This document shows, in pieces, positions 8,046 to 15,853 of a DNA stretch of 64,000 nucleotides. Below the pieces are notes generated by a model. It saw only the letters and a list, made by a program, of their open reading frames with translations. It was not told the origin of the DNA and searched no databases. How positions within the stretch are numbered: position 1 is the stretch's first letter; each line of letters opens with the position of its first letter. The DNA is from DATKUK01 sp035530655. GTDB lineage: Bacteria > Planctomycetota > Phycisphaerae > UBA1845 > DATKUK01. Position numbers and translations under genes: made by a program. The stretch spans positions 18,013 to 82,012 of the forward strand of contig DATKUK010000086.1 of the NCBI GenBank assembly GCA_035530655.1. Reading direction: 5' to 3'.

Positions 8046-8507
8046 CTATGCGGCGTGGCTTGGGTGTCTGCGACGAGACCCGCGCCCGGCGCGGCGGTGC
8101 TCGATGGCTTCGGCCAGATCAGCCGCAGTCGTTTTCTCGATCAAGGTGAGCACTTGGCCTCGCAGCTTCGCCCAACTACGTAATTTGGCGGGCGCATCCT
8201 CGTCGCGCCAGTCACCCAGCCCGACGATGGAACGGTTGAGCCGCTCGGTGCCGTCGATGGCCTTGACGATGTCGATCAGACGGATTTTCCTGGGGTCTTT
8301 GGCCAGTCGATACCCGCCCGTTCGGCCTTTGAGCGACTGCACCATACCTACCAGCACGAGCCGTTGCAGCAACTTGCCGAGGTAAGGCCCGGCCAGATTC
8401 GTGCCCGAGGCCACGGAGCGGAGCAGCACATATTGCTTATCCGGCCAGTGGCGGGCAAGTTCCGCAACGGCGCGGATGGCGTATTCACATCCGGCGGAAT
8501 AGACCAT
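8046..8507 (-). CDS. Rrf2-family transcriptional regulator lacking the Fe-S cysteines
   Basis: A 153-residue Rrf2 winged-helix regulator. YSAGCEYAIRAVAELAR opens the protein, and PYLGKLLQRLVLVGMVQSLKGRTGGYRLAKDPRKI is the typical recognition-helix and wing segment, followed by LIDIVKAIDG. In IscR/NsrR members three cysteines bind a cluster in the loop after this point; here that region has none, so cluster sensing seems absent. ATG 8507 has AGGAGA eight bases upstream. The promoter behind it overlaps a perfect palindrome, compatible with autoregulation. It converges on the polynucleotide kinase gene with a 19-bp gap. Confidence 0.85.
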   Translation of the reverse strand: MVYSAGCEYAIRAVAELARHWPDKQYVLLRSVASGTNLAGPYLGKLLQRLVLVGMVQSLKGRTGGYRLAKDPRKIRLIDIVKAIDGTERLNRSIVGLGDWRDEDAPAKLRSWAKLRGQVLTLIEKTTAADLAEAIEHRRAGRGSRRRHPSHAA

Positions 8508-8601
8508 GATCCGATCTCCTGCCTAAGGACAATTTTCCAGCAACAACTCCGGCCCACAGGAACCGACATTACCCGGCTTCTGACCCCATGTACGCAACCG
8601 A

Positions 8602-8629
8602 TGTATACATTCTATTATCCCCAGGTCAA
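8602..8629 (-). promoter_or_regulatory. promoter of the Rrf2 gene with palindromic operator candidate
   Basis: Read on the minus strand, TTGACC (8629-8624) is followed after 16 bp by TATACA (8607-8602). TTGACC is duplicated immediately upstream (8635-8630). The -10 lies inside the perfect palindrome ATGTATACAT (8601-8610), an obvious place for a dimeric repressor such as the Rrf2 protein itself. Confidence 0.55.
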
Positions 8630-8768
8630 GGTCAATAGGCAAATCTGGATTTGAATAAGGCGGGCGGTTTCCGTGGACCGGCCGCACTTGAGCGGGATGA
8701 GGGCGTACCGTAGACTGGGACGGTATGGCTACCGCGTGTAGGCGGGATGCCTGAGGAGCGAAGGGATC

Positions 8769-9311
8769 ATGGCGAATCACGCCTTGTTGACGGCGATGGG
8801 CCGAGACCGACCGGGGATCGTCGCGGCCGTGTCGGGGGTACTGTACGAGTGCGGGTGCAACATCGAGGACTCGACGATGGCCCGTCTGGGGGGTGATTTC
8901 GCGATTATGCTGATGGTCAGTTTGCCGGGGGGGCTGAGTTGCGAGGTGCTGTCAGATCGTCTCGATCGGGTCAGGGTGGAGATGAACCTGACGCTTCAGT
9001 TGACGGCTGTCAGCGAGGAGGAAGCTGCGGCTCGAGGTACGGAGGCGGCGAGCTATGTGATTCACGTGTACGGGGCTGACCGGAAGGGGATCGTGGCGAA
9101 GGTGACGGGCCACCTGGCGGCACGGCAGATCAATATCGCCAATTTGACGACACATATTATTGCCCATCAGAATCCCCTCTATGTAATGATGATCGATGTG
9201 GTGTTGCCGCGGGGTGTGGATTCGGGGCAGTTGGCGGAGGAACTGGCGGGGATCGGCCGGGATATCGGGGTCCAAATCACCGTACGTCCGAAGGACGACG
9301 CGCGTTTTTAG
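8769..9311 (+). CDS. two-ACT-domain regulator (GcvR-like)
   Basis: A 180-residue protein made of two ACT domains: residues about 4-80 (LLTAMGRDRPGIVAAVSGVLYECGCNIEDSTMA...FAIMLMV) and about 95-175 (YVIHVYGADRKGIVAKVTGHLAARQINIANLTT...YVMMIDV). The order and length match GcvR, the glycine cleavage repressor accessory protein of E. coli, and related amino-acid-sensing proteins. The start at 8769 has AAGGGATC directly upstream. Since gcv genes occur 25 kb away in this window, a role in glycine metabolism is plausible. No DNA-binding domain is present, so it would need a partner. Confidence 0.8.
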   Translation: MANHALLTAMGRDRPGIVAAVSGVLYECGCNIEDSTMARLGGDFAIMLMVSLPGGLSCEVLSDRLDRVRVEMNLTLQLTAVSEEEAAARGTEAASYVIHVYGADRKGIVAKVTGHLAARQINIANLTTHIIAHQNPLYVMMIDVVLPRGVDSGQLAEELAGIGRDIGVQITVRPKDDARF

Positions 9312-9356
9312 TGCGTCCGGGGGCGGGGACTGGGGGGCTGATCGTTGAGACCTGAA

Positions 9357-10244
9357 TCAGGTTAGGAGATACCTGCTGACCAGCGGGCCCAGTCGTTTGA
9401 GGACGGCCGGGTCAATTTTGCCCTTGTCGGACCAGATGGCCAGCTCTAGGGCGTTATGGGCGGGACTTGGTGGCGGGGGGCTGTTTCGTAGTCTGCGCAG
9501 GGCGGCCCTGATCAATTGCATTGCGTTTTCGGTTGCGGCCTGGAGGTTGCCGATGATCTCGGAGAGCAGCTCCTGTTTGGAGGCGCCGGGTTCGTGGGCA
9601 CGCCAGCAGTCGTAGTCGGTGGGCAGGGCGACCAGGGCGTAGGCGATTTCGGCTTCGCGTGCGAGCTTGGCTTCGGGCATGCAGGTCATGCCGATCAGGT
9701 CTCCACCCCATTGGCGGTGCATGTGCGACTCGGCGCGGGAAGAGAACTGGGGTCCCTCCATGCAGACATAGGTGCCGCCGTTGTGGACCGTGGCTTCGAT
9801 GTCGGCGGCTGCCTCGATGAGGACCTGCCTGAGGACGGGGCAGAAGGGCTCGGCGAACTCAACATGGGCAACGAGCCCGGTATCGAAGAAGGTGGGATCG
9901 CGACGGAAGGTCTTGTCGATGACCTGATCAGGGATAGCCAGGTCTCGGGGCTGGATTTGGTCGCGGAGGCTGCCGACGGCGCCGCTGGCGATGATATGGG
10001 TGACGCCGAGGCTTTTGAGGGCGTAGATGTTGGCGCGGTAGGGCACGGATGAGGGATTGAAGAGGTGCCCCTCGCCGTGTCTGGCGAGCATGGCCAGTTC
10101 GACGTTCTCCCAGCGGGTGCGAAGGATGGGGCCGCTGGGCGAGCCGAAGGGGGTGTCCATCTCCACAGGTTGGGCACCGTGTTGGCCGGCCAGGGCCTGC
10201 CCCAGCCCGGAGCCTCCGATGATGCCGATCCTCATGTCTGCCAC
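9357..10244 (-). CDS. mtnP: S-methyl-5'-thioadenosine phosphorylase
   Basis: A 295-residue family 2 purine nucleoside phosphorylase. It opens with IGIIGGSGLG, followed by FGSPSGPI, ARHGEGH and VPYRANIYALKSLGVTHIIASGAVGSL, which form the phosphate-binding and trimer core. YVCMEGPQFSSRAESHMHR...DLIGMTCMPEAKLAREAEIAYA is the base and ribose pocket; the Met-Thr-Cys-Met-Pro-Glu-Ala pattern is usual for MTA phosphorylases. The expected reaction is phosphorolysis of methylthioadenosine to adenine and methylthioribose-1-phosphate in methionine salvage. GTG 10244 is chosen because AAGGAG lies eight bases upstream; ATG 10235 is the alternative. Other salvage genes are not adjacent. Confidence 0.9.
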   Translation of the reverse strand: MADMRIGIIGGSGLGQALAGQHGAQPVEMDTPFGSPSGPILRTRWENVELAMLARHGEGHLFNPSSVPYRANIYALKSLGVTHIIASGAVGSLRDQIQPRDLAIPDQVIDKTFRRDPTFFDTGLVAHVEFAEPFCPVLRQVLIEAAADIEATVHNGGTYVCMEGPQFSSRAESHMHRQWGGDLIGMTCMPEAKLAREAEIAYALVALPTDYDCWRAHEPGASKQELLSEIIGNLQAATENAMQLIRAALRRLRNSPPPPSPAHNALELAIWSDKGKIDPAVLKRLGPLVSRYLLT

Positions 10245-10313
10245 TGGATGGACTCCTTAGGCTTGGCCGACGCGACGCCGGAGACGCGTTACGTTGCGTC
10301 GACGGGGCGGTGT

Positions 10314-10892
10314 TCAGTGTGCGGTTGCCTGCCTGTGCCGGACGATTCGTGAGAAGGCCACGAGGTAGTCGATTCCGGCGAGGACGGTGACAGCCGTCAC
10401 GGCGGCCATCGCCCACCACGTGATCTGCCTGACGGGTAGTTCGATCCACTGGGCGGCTTGGGCGGCAATCAGCCCGGTAGCCGAGACGGTGACGATGCCT
10501 TGGCAGACGGCTTTGATCTTTCCGGTGGTTCGGGCGGCCAGGACGACCTCGTGGGCGGCTGCGCCGACCCGTATGTATGAGACCATGGCGTCGCGATAGA
10601 AGATGATGGCGATCATCCATACGGGCACGTAATCGCGTGCGAGCAGGCAGAGGAAGACGCTGAAGCGGGAGATGCTGTCGGCGAGGGGATCGATCAGCTT
10701 TCCGATGCCGGTAACCTCGCCTCTTGAGCGTGCAAGGTATCCGTCGAGCAGGTCGGTGATTTCGAAGAGGCAGGCGATGCTGAACGCGGCGAATTTGCTG
10801 GCGGCGCCGTCGGCCATGAAGCAGATGATGAAGACCGGCGCCAGGGCGATTCTCGAGACCGTCAGAACGTTTGCGTAGGTCCAGATCTGCAT
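10314..10892 (-). CDS. CDP-alcohol phosphatidyltransferase (PgsA-like)
   Basis: An integral membrane enzyme of about 192 residues. The CDP-alcohol phosphotransferase signature D-x2-DG-x2-AR-x8-G-x3-D-x3-D is present as DLLDGYLARSRGEVTGIGKLIDPLAD. The N-terminus YANVLTVSRIALAPVFI and several hydrophobic helices fit phosphatidylglycerophosphate synthase, which makes PGP from CDP-diacylglycerol and glycerol-3-phosphate; other head groups cannot be excluded. ATG 10892 is preferred over the in-frame TTG 10901. It follows the class V aminotransferase gene and precedes mtnP on the same strand, with short gaps. Confidence 0.85.
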   Translation of the reverse strand: MQIWTYANVLTVSRIALAPVFIICFMADGAASKFAAFSIACLFEITDLLDGYLARSRGEVTGIGKLIDPLADSISRFSVFLCLLARDYVPVWMIAIIFYRDAMVSYIRVGAAAHEVVLAARTTGKIKAVCQGIVTVSATGLIAAQAAQWIELPVRQITWWAMAAVTAVTVLAGIDYLVAFSRIVRHRQATAH

Positions 10893-10925
10893 GGGTTTCA
10901 ACCGCCGTTGCTGTCGCAGACGAGT

Positions 10926-12137
10926 CTACGTTGGAGTTTGCGATCGGTCAATCGCGGTCGGGGCTGCGATACACGAGGCGGAGGTACGTTGCGGACAAGC
11001 GGCCGCGCATCCGTGTGCGGGCAGCAACTCGATTAATTCGTCGATCTGCCGGGGGGTGTTGTAGACATGCGGGCTGGCCCGCAGGCGGCCTCGGCGACAG
11101 GAGATGATGACGCGGTGCTGGTGGTGAAGCCATTGGCGGATTTGGGAGTGGTCATGCCGGCCGGAGGCAAAGGCAACGATGCCGCTGGCGTGGGTTGGGC
11201 TGCGGTCGCTGATCACGCGGTACCCCTTGCCGGTCAGGCCGGCGGCCAGGCGGTCGGTCAGGTCGAGCACGTGGCGGGCGATGCGATCGACGCCGAGTTC
11301 GAGCAATAGTTCGAGCGAACCGCCGAGCCCGAGTATGCCAGCGATGTTGTACGATCCGGAGTCGAAGCGGCGGGCGTCGGGGCGGAACTCGAAATGGTAT
11401 CGGCCGTAGTCCTTGGCGTCGACCATGCAGACCCAACCGGGGGTACTGGGATGGAGTTGGCCGAGCAACTCGCGCCGACAGTAGAAGATGCCTGCCCCTT
11501 CGGGGCCGCAGAGCCATTTGTGACCGTCGGCGGAGAGGAAGTCGATCTGCATGGCTTGCACGTCGATGGGCAGGACGCCGAGGGCCTGAATGGCATCGAC
11601 GCAGAGGAGCACGCCTTTCTGGCGGCAGGCGTGGCCCAGGGCGGCCAGGTCGGTTCGAAAGCCGCTGGCGAACTGGACGGCTGAGATGGTGACGAGTCGG
11701 GTGCGAGAGTCGATCGCCTCGATGAGTTGTTCGAGAGGGATGCATCCGTCGTGTTCGGGCACCATCTTCAGTTGCACGCCGCGGGGGGCGAGGTTCATCC
11801 AGGGGTAGATGTTGGCAGGGAACTCGCCGGCGGCGGTGACGACGTTGTCGCCCTGGTGCCAAGGCAGGCCGTTGGCGACGAAGCTGAGGCCCTCGCTGGT
11901 GTTCTTGATGAACGTGACCTCTTCGGTCGAGGCGTTGAGAAGTTGGGCGGCGAGTTGGCGGACGCGGTCGGCGCGAGCGTACCACTCGCTGTCGACGGGG
12001 CCGCTTTCTTGGGCCTGGTCGACGTAGGCGTGCATGGCCTGTGCGGCGCGGCGCGAGATTGGGGCAACGGCGGCATTGTCGAGAAAATTGTATTGGCGTG
12101 TGATGGGAAACTCGTTACTGAGGTCGTGGATGTCCAT
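10926..12137 (-). CDS. class V aminotransferase (cysteine desulfurase-like)
   Basis: A 403-residue PLP enzyme. FLDNAAVAPISRRAAQAM begins the fold; EEVTFIKNTSEGLSFVA holds the cofactor phosphate; LLCVDAIQALGVLPID gives the Asp that contacts the pyridine nitrogen; FLSADGHKWLCGPEGAGIFYC contains the Schiff-base lysine. No mobile cysteine loop of SufS/IscS type is obvious, so the reaction may be another lyase or desulfurase step (kynureninase or isopenicillin epimerase-like members exist). I chose ATG 12137, preceded by AAGGA, over the longer frame from 12191, whose extra 18 residues look non-conserved. It is divergent from addB. Confidence 0.8.
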   Translation of the reverse strand: MDIHDLSNEFPITRQYNFLDNAAVAPISRRAAQAMHAYVDQAQESGPVDSEWYARADRVRQLAAQLLNASTEEVTFIKNTSEGLSFVANGLPWHQGDNVVTAAGEFPANIYPWMNLAPRGVQLKMVPEHDGCIPLEQLIEAIDSRTRLVTISAVQFASGFRTDLAALGHACRQKGVLLCVDAIQALGVLPIDVQAMQIDFLSADGHKWLCGPEGAGIFYCRRELLGQLHPSTPGWVCMVDAKDYGRYHFEFRPDARRFDSGSYNIAGILGLGGSLELLLELGVDRIARHVLDLTDRLAAGLTGKGYRVISDRSPTHASGIVAFASGRHDHSQIRQWLHHQHRVIISCRRGRLRASPHVYNTPRQIDELIELLPAHGCAAACPQRTSASCIAAPTAIDRSQTPT

Positions 12138-12328
12138 GGTTGGGGGGCGTCCTTTCCTGGTTTCGCGCGGCCGCGCCGGCGCGATGGGCAAGAAGCTACA
12201 CCGGGTGATGTAAGAAGTCCATGTGTAGGCCGTGCAAGGGGGCGTACTCGACCTGCATGGAGGCGGCGGATATGATGCGCGGCGTCTGCTGACTTTGCGG
12301 CGACAGGCGTTGGGGTGTGCGAGCGATC

Positions 12329-15300
12329 ATGTCTGTGCGCTTTGTGTTGGGACGTTCGGGCAGCGGCAAGACGTGGCGATGCCTGGAGGCGGTGCGCGCT
12401 GCGCTTCGGACGGATCCTCGCGAGGGACCGTTGCTGGTGCTGCTGGTTCCGGAGCAGGCGAGTTTGCAGGTGGAGCGAGCGTTGCTGTCTGAGGGTGATG
12501 TGGCGGGGTTCACGCGGTGCGAGGTGTTGAGTTTTCGTCGGCTGGCGTACCGTTTGCTGTCGCAGGCGGGGGGCGACGAGCGGCAGGTGATCAGTCCATT
12601 GGGTCGGCAGATGATGCTGCGCTATCTTTTGAGCGAGCATGCCGATCGGCTGCGGTTTTTCGGGGGCGTCCGCGGGCTGGCGGGTCTGCCGGAGCGATTG
12701 GGGCGGACTGTAAACGAGCTGATGGAACAGGAAGTGGAGCCGGGCGCGCTCGAACGCGTGGCAGCGGAGTTGTCGGGCGGCAGCGCGATGTTGGGGGCGA
12801 AGCTGGCGGATATGGCGCTGTTATACCGCGAGTATTTGCATCAACTGGGCCAGGAGCGGGCGGATCCGACGGAGCAGTTGACGGTGGCGCGGCGGCAGCT
12901 TGGCCGGTGTGGGTGGCTGCGGGGTGCGCGGGTGTGGGTCGATGGCTTTGCAGGCTTTACGGTGCAGCAGCGGGAGTTTCTGGTTGCGCTGGCCGGCTGC
13001 GTGTCCGAGATGGAGATCGCACTATTGATGGATCCGGGGGCCCGGCTGATCGACCGCCCGGACGAGTTTCCAGTGGAACCATTTGATCTGTTTGCGCGTA
13101 CTGAGCGGACGTACGAGCGATTACTGGGTTGCTTGCGGAGGGAGGGAATTACTGTTGAGGCCCCGCGGCGACTGGCGGGCAGGCCCCAGCCGCGGTTTGC
13201 CCGATCACCATCGCTAGGGTTGCTGGAACGGTCGCTGTTTGGCGGGCCGGCGAAGTCGGGCAAGGGGGACCAACGGGCGGACGATGTGCTCTTGGTTGAG
13301 GCGCCCAACCGTCGCAGCGAAGTGGCGGCGGCGGTGCGGCACGTTGTGCGATTGACGCGTTTGGGGGGGCACCCGTTGCGCTATCGAGAGGTAGCCATCA
13401 TTCTGCGGGATCTGGAGCCGTACTACGAACTGCTCGAGGCGGCGTTGTCGGCGCATGGTGTGCCGTACTTCGTGGACCGTCGCGAGCCGGTGGCTCATCA
13501 CCCGGCAGTGGAGTTGGTGGGGGCGGTGCTGGAGTTGCTGGCTGAGGACTTTTCAGTACGAGCGGTGGGGCGTCTTCTGAAGACGGGTCTGACACCCTTG
13601 GATGACGAACGGGCGGATGAGCTGGAGAACTACGTGCTGGCACAGGGCGTTCGGGGGCGGGATCTCTGGTACGGCGAGGATTGGTCGTATGGCCGGTCGC
13701 TGGAGGGCCGGGGTAGGCAGGAGGATGGCGGGAAGCAGCGCGGGGCCTCGCTACAGCGGATCAATGCGTCGCGTCGGGTACTGCTAGAGGTGTTGGGGGA
13801 CTGGCCGGCGATGGCCGGCCGGGAGCCGGATGCAACGGTCCGCGAGTGGGCGGCGGCATTATTTGCGTTGATGGAGCGGATGGGAGTGGCCGGCAGACTG
13901 GGGGAGTGGTGGGAGCAGCAGCACGAGGCAGGTCGCCTGGATCGCGCACAGGAGCATCAGCAGGTCTGGCGCGACCTGGTTGAGCTGCTTGATGATGTGG
14001 TGGAGTCGCTGGGGGAGCAGCGGATGGCGGTTGAGGCGTTCCGCGAGGTGGTGGAAAGCGGCCTGGTGGGGATGAAGCTGGCGCTGGTACCGCCACGTCT
14101 GGATCAGGTGCTGGTTGGCTCGATCGAACGGAGCCGGCATCCGGAGATCAAGGCGGCGGTGCTGTTGGGGTTGTCGGACCGGTCGTTTCCGATGGTGGCG
14201 GGGGAAGACAATGTGTTAAACGATGAGGACCGAGAGGCGTTGGAGGGGGCGGGGGTAGAGTTGGCGGTCACCAGTCGCCAACGGCTGCTGGACGAAAGGC
14301 TGTTGGGCTACATCGCGATGACGCGTGCGGCTCAGTCGCTGTGGCTGAGCTGGCCGGTGGCGGACGAGCAGGGCCGGGGGTTGCAGCCGTCGCCGTTTCT
14401 GGAGCAGGTACGGCGCGCGTTCGGTGAGTTGACGGTACAGAGGCTGCAGGATCCGGCCATCCGGCCGGGCATAGAAGATGTGACGAGGCCGGGTAATCTG
14501 GCGGGGTATATGGCGACGGTGATGCGGCAGCATCGCGCCGGGCAGATTGATGCGGAGCAACTGGAACCGTGGCTGGCGTTGTATGGGTGGGCGCGGTCTG
14601 AGGAGGCGGCCGGGCGAGCGCTTCGGCGGGCGCTGGGATCGCTGAGATATGGCATTGACGCGTCGCTTGATGAGCGTGCGGTGGCGCTGCTGTATGGTGA
14701 CCGGCGGGTGTTGCGGACGAGCGTCTCGCGGTTGGAGAGACATTCGGAGTGTCCGTTCGAGCACTTTACGGCCTATGCCTTGGGGCTGGAGGAACGTCAG
14801 CTTTTCGAGTTGGCTGCTGTGGATTTGGGTCGGCTGTACCACACGATCCTGGAGCGCTTTGCCGACACGCTGATCGAGCGAAACGTGACGCTGGCGGAGT
14901 TGGAGGAGGGGGCGATCAGCGAAGCGCTGGGCCAGATCAGCCGGGCAGCGGTGGAGCAGTTGCACGATGAGCTGATGGTGTCGGACCCGGCGATGGGGTT
15001 CAAGCTGCGGCAGTCTGAACGGCGGATGGGCAGGGCGCTGCGGGCGCAGCGTTTTTTGGGGCGGGGTTCGTCGTTTCGGCCCAGGGGGACGGAGTTGGTA
15101 TTCGACGACGCGCGGGAGGCGGCGCTTCCGGCGTTGCGTGTGGCCACGCCGAAGGGGCGGACGGCGGTGGTGCGGGGTCGGATCGATCGCGTGGATGTTG
15201 CACAAGTGGGTCGGAATCTGGCAGCGGTCGTATTGGACTACAAGAGCAGTCGGGGTCGCAGGCTGGACCTGGCCGAGGTGTTGCACGGGCTGGCGCTGCA

Positions 15301-15853
15301 GTTGCTGAGCTACCTGCTGGTGCTTCAGGATCATGGAGAGCGTTGGGTGGGCGAGCCGCTACTGCCGGTGGGTGTGTTCTACTCGCCGGTTCTGGGGGGC
15401 ATGCGATCGGTAGCGTGCGTCGAGCCGGCTCATGACGAGGAGGCCTTCCAGGCGGGTCCATTCAAACCGCGGGGTGTGTTCGACGCGGGGTTCCTGAAGC
15501 AACTGGACAGTGAGGCCGGCAGTGGGCGGTCGCAACGGTACGCCGCTTTTGTCAAGAAAGACGGGTCTGTGGGCCACATGGACACAACGGACGTAGCGAG
15601 CCGGCCGCAGCTCGAGCGTCTGCTTGATCACGTTCGGCAGCAGATTGGCCGGCTGGCGGACGCCATCCTGGAGGGTGAGATCGGAGTATATCCGGTGCGG
15701 TTGGGCGAGTGGGTGCCTTGCCGTTGGTGTCCGTACGGGGCGGTGTGCCGTATCGAACCACTAATGGCGAACGTACGGGAGTTGGCGAAGTTGACGCGGG
15801 GTGAGGTTTTGGATCAGCTTGGCGCGTCCGGCAGGGGGGCGGGTGATGGGTAA
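12329..15853 (+). CDS. addB: helicase-nuclease subunit AddB
   Basis: An 1174-residue AddB/RexB subunit, which with AddA processes double-strand breaks for recombination. A Walker A loop (FVLGRSGSGKTWRCLEA) is at the N-terminus, then the inactivated UvrD-like helicase region. The C-terminal RecB-like nuclease has VVLDYKSSRGR. Four cysteines of the AddB iron-sulfur staple are present: one in SECPFEHF (about residue 806) and three in VPCRWCPYGAVC (about 1130). These bracket the nuclease domain as expected. ATG 12329 (MSVRFVLG) is preferred; GTG 12317 is in frame. It overlaps addA by eight bases. Confidence 0.92.
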   Translation: MSVRFVLGRSGSGKTWRCLEAVRAALRTDPREGPLLVLLVPEQASLQVERALLSEGDVAGFTRCEVLSFRRLAYRLLSQAGGDERQVISPLGRQMMLRYLLSEHADRLRFFGGVRGLAGLPERLGRTVNELMEQEVEPGALERVAAELSGGSAMLGAKLADMALLYREYLHQLGQERADPTEQLTVARRQLGRCGWLRGARVWVDGFAGFTVQQREFLVALAGCVSEMEIALLMDPGARLIDRPDEFPVEPFDLFARTERTYERLLGCLRREGITVEAPRRLAGRPQPRFARSPSLGLLERSLFGGPAKSGKGDQRADDVLLVEAPNRRSEVAAAVRHVVRLTRLGGHPLRYREVAIILRDLEPYYELLEAALSAHGVPYFVDRREPVAHHPAVELVGAVLELLAEDFSVRAVGRLLKTGLTPLDDERADELENYVLAQGVRGRDLWYGEDWSYGRSLEGRGRQEDGGKQRGASLQRINASRRVLLEVLGDWPAMAGREPDATVREWAAALFALMERMGVAGRLGEWWEQQHEAGRLDRAQEHQQVWRDLVELLDDVVESLGEQRMAVEAFREVVESGLVGMKLALVPPRLDQVLVGSIERSRHPEIKAAVLLGLSDRSFPMVAGEDNVLNDEDREALEGAGVELAVTSRQRLLDERLLGYIAMTRAAQSLWLSWPVADEQGRGLQPSPFLEQVRRAFGELTVQRLQDPAIRPGIEDVTRPGNLAGYMATVMRQHRAGQIDAEQLEPWLALYGWARSEEAAGRALRRALGSLRYGIDASLDERAVALLYGDRRVLRTSVSRLERHSECPFEHFTAYALGLEERQLFELAAVDLGRLYHTILERFADTLIERNVTLAELEEGAISEALGQISRAAVEQLHDELMVSDPAMGFKLRQSERRMGRALRAQRFLGRGSSFRPRGTELVFDDAREAALPALRVATPKGRTAVVRGRIDRVDVAQVGRNLAAVVLDYKSSRGRRLDLAEVLHGLALQLLSYLLVLQDHGERWVGEPLLPVGVFYSPVLGGMRSVACVEPAHDEEAFQAGPFKPRGVFDAGFLKQLDSEAGSGRSQRYAAFVKKDGSVGHMDTTDVASRPQLERLLDHVRQQIGRLADAILEGEIGVYPVRLGEWVPCRWCPYGAVCRIEPLMANVRELAKLTRGEVLDQLGASGRGAGDG

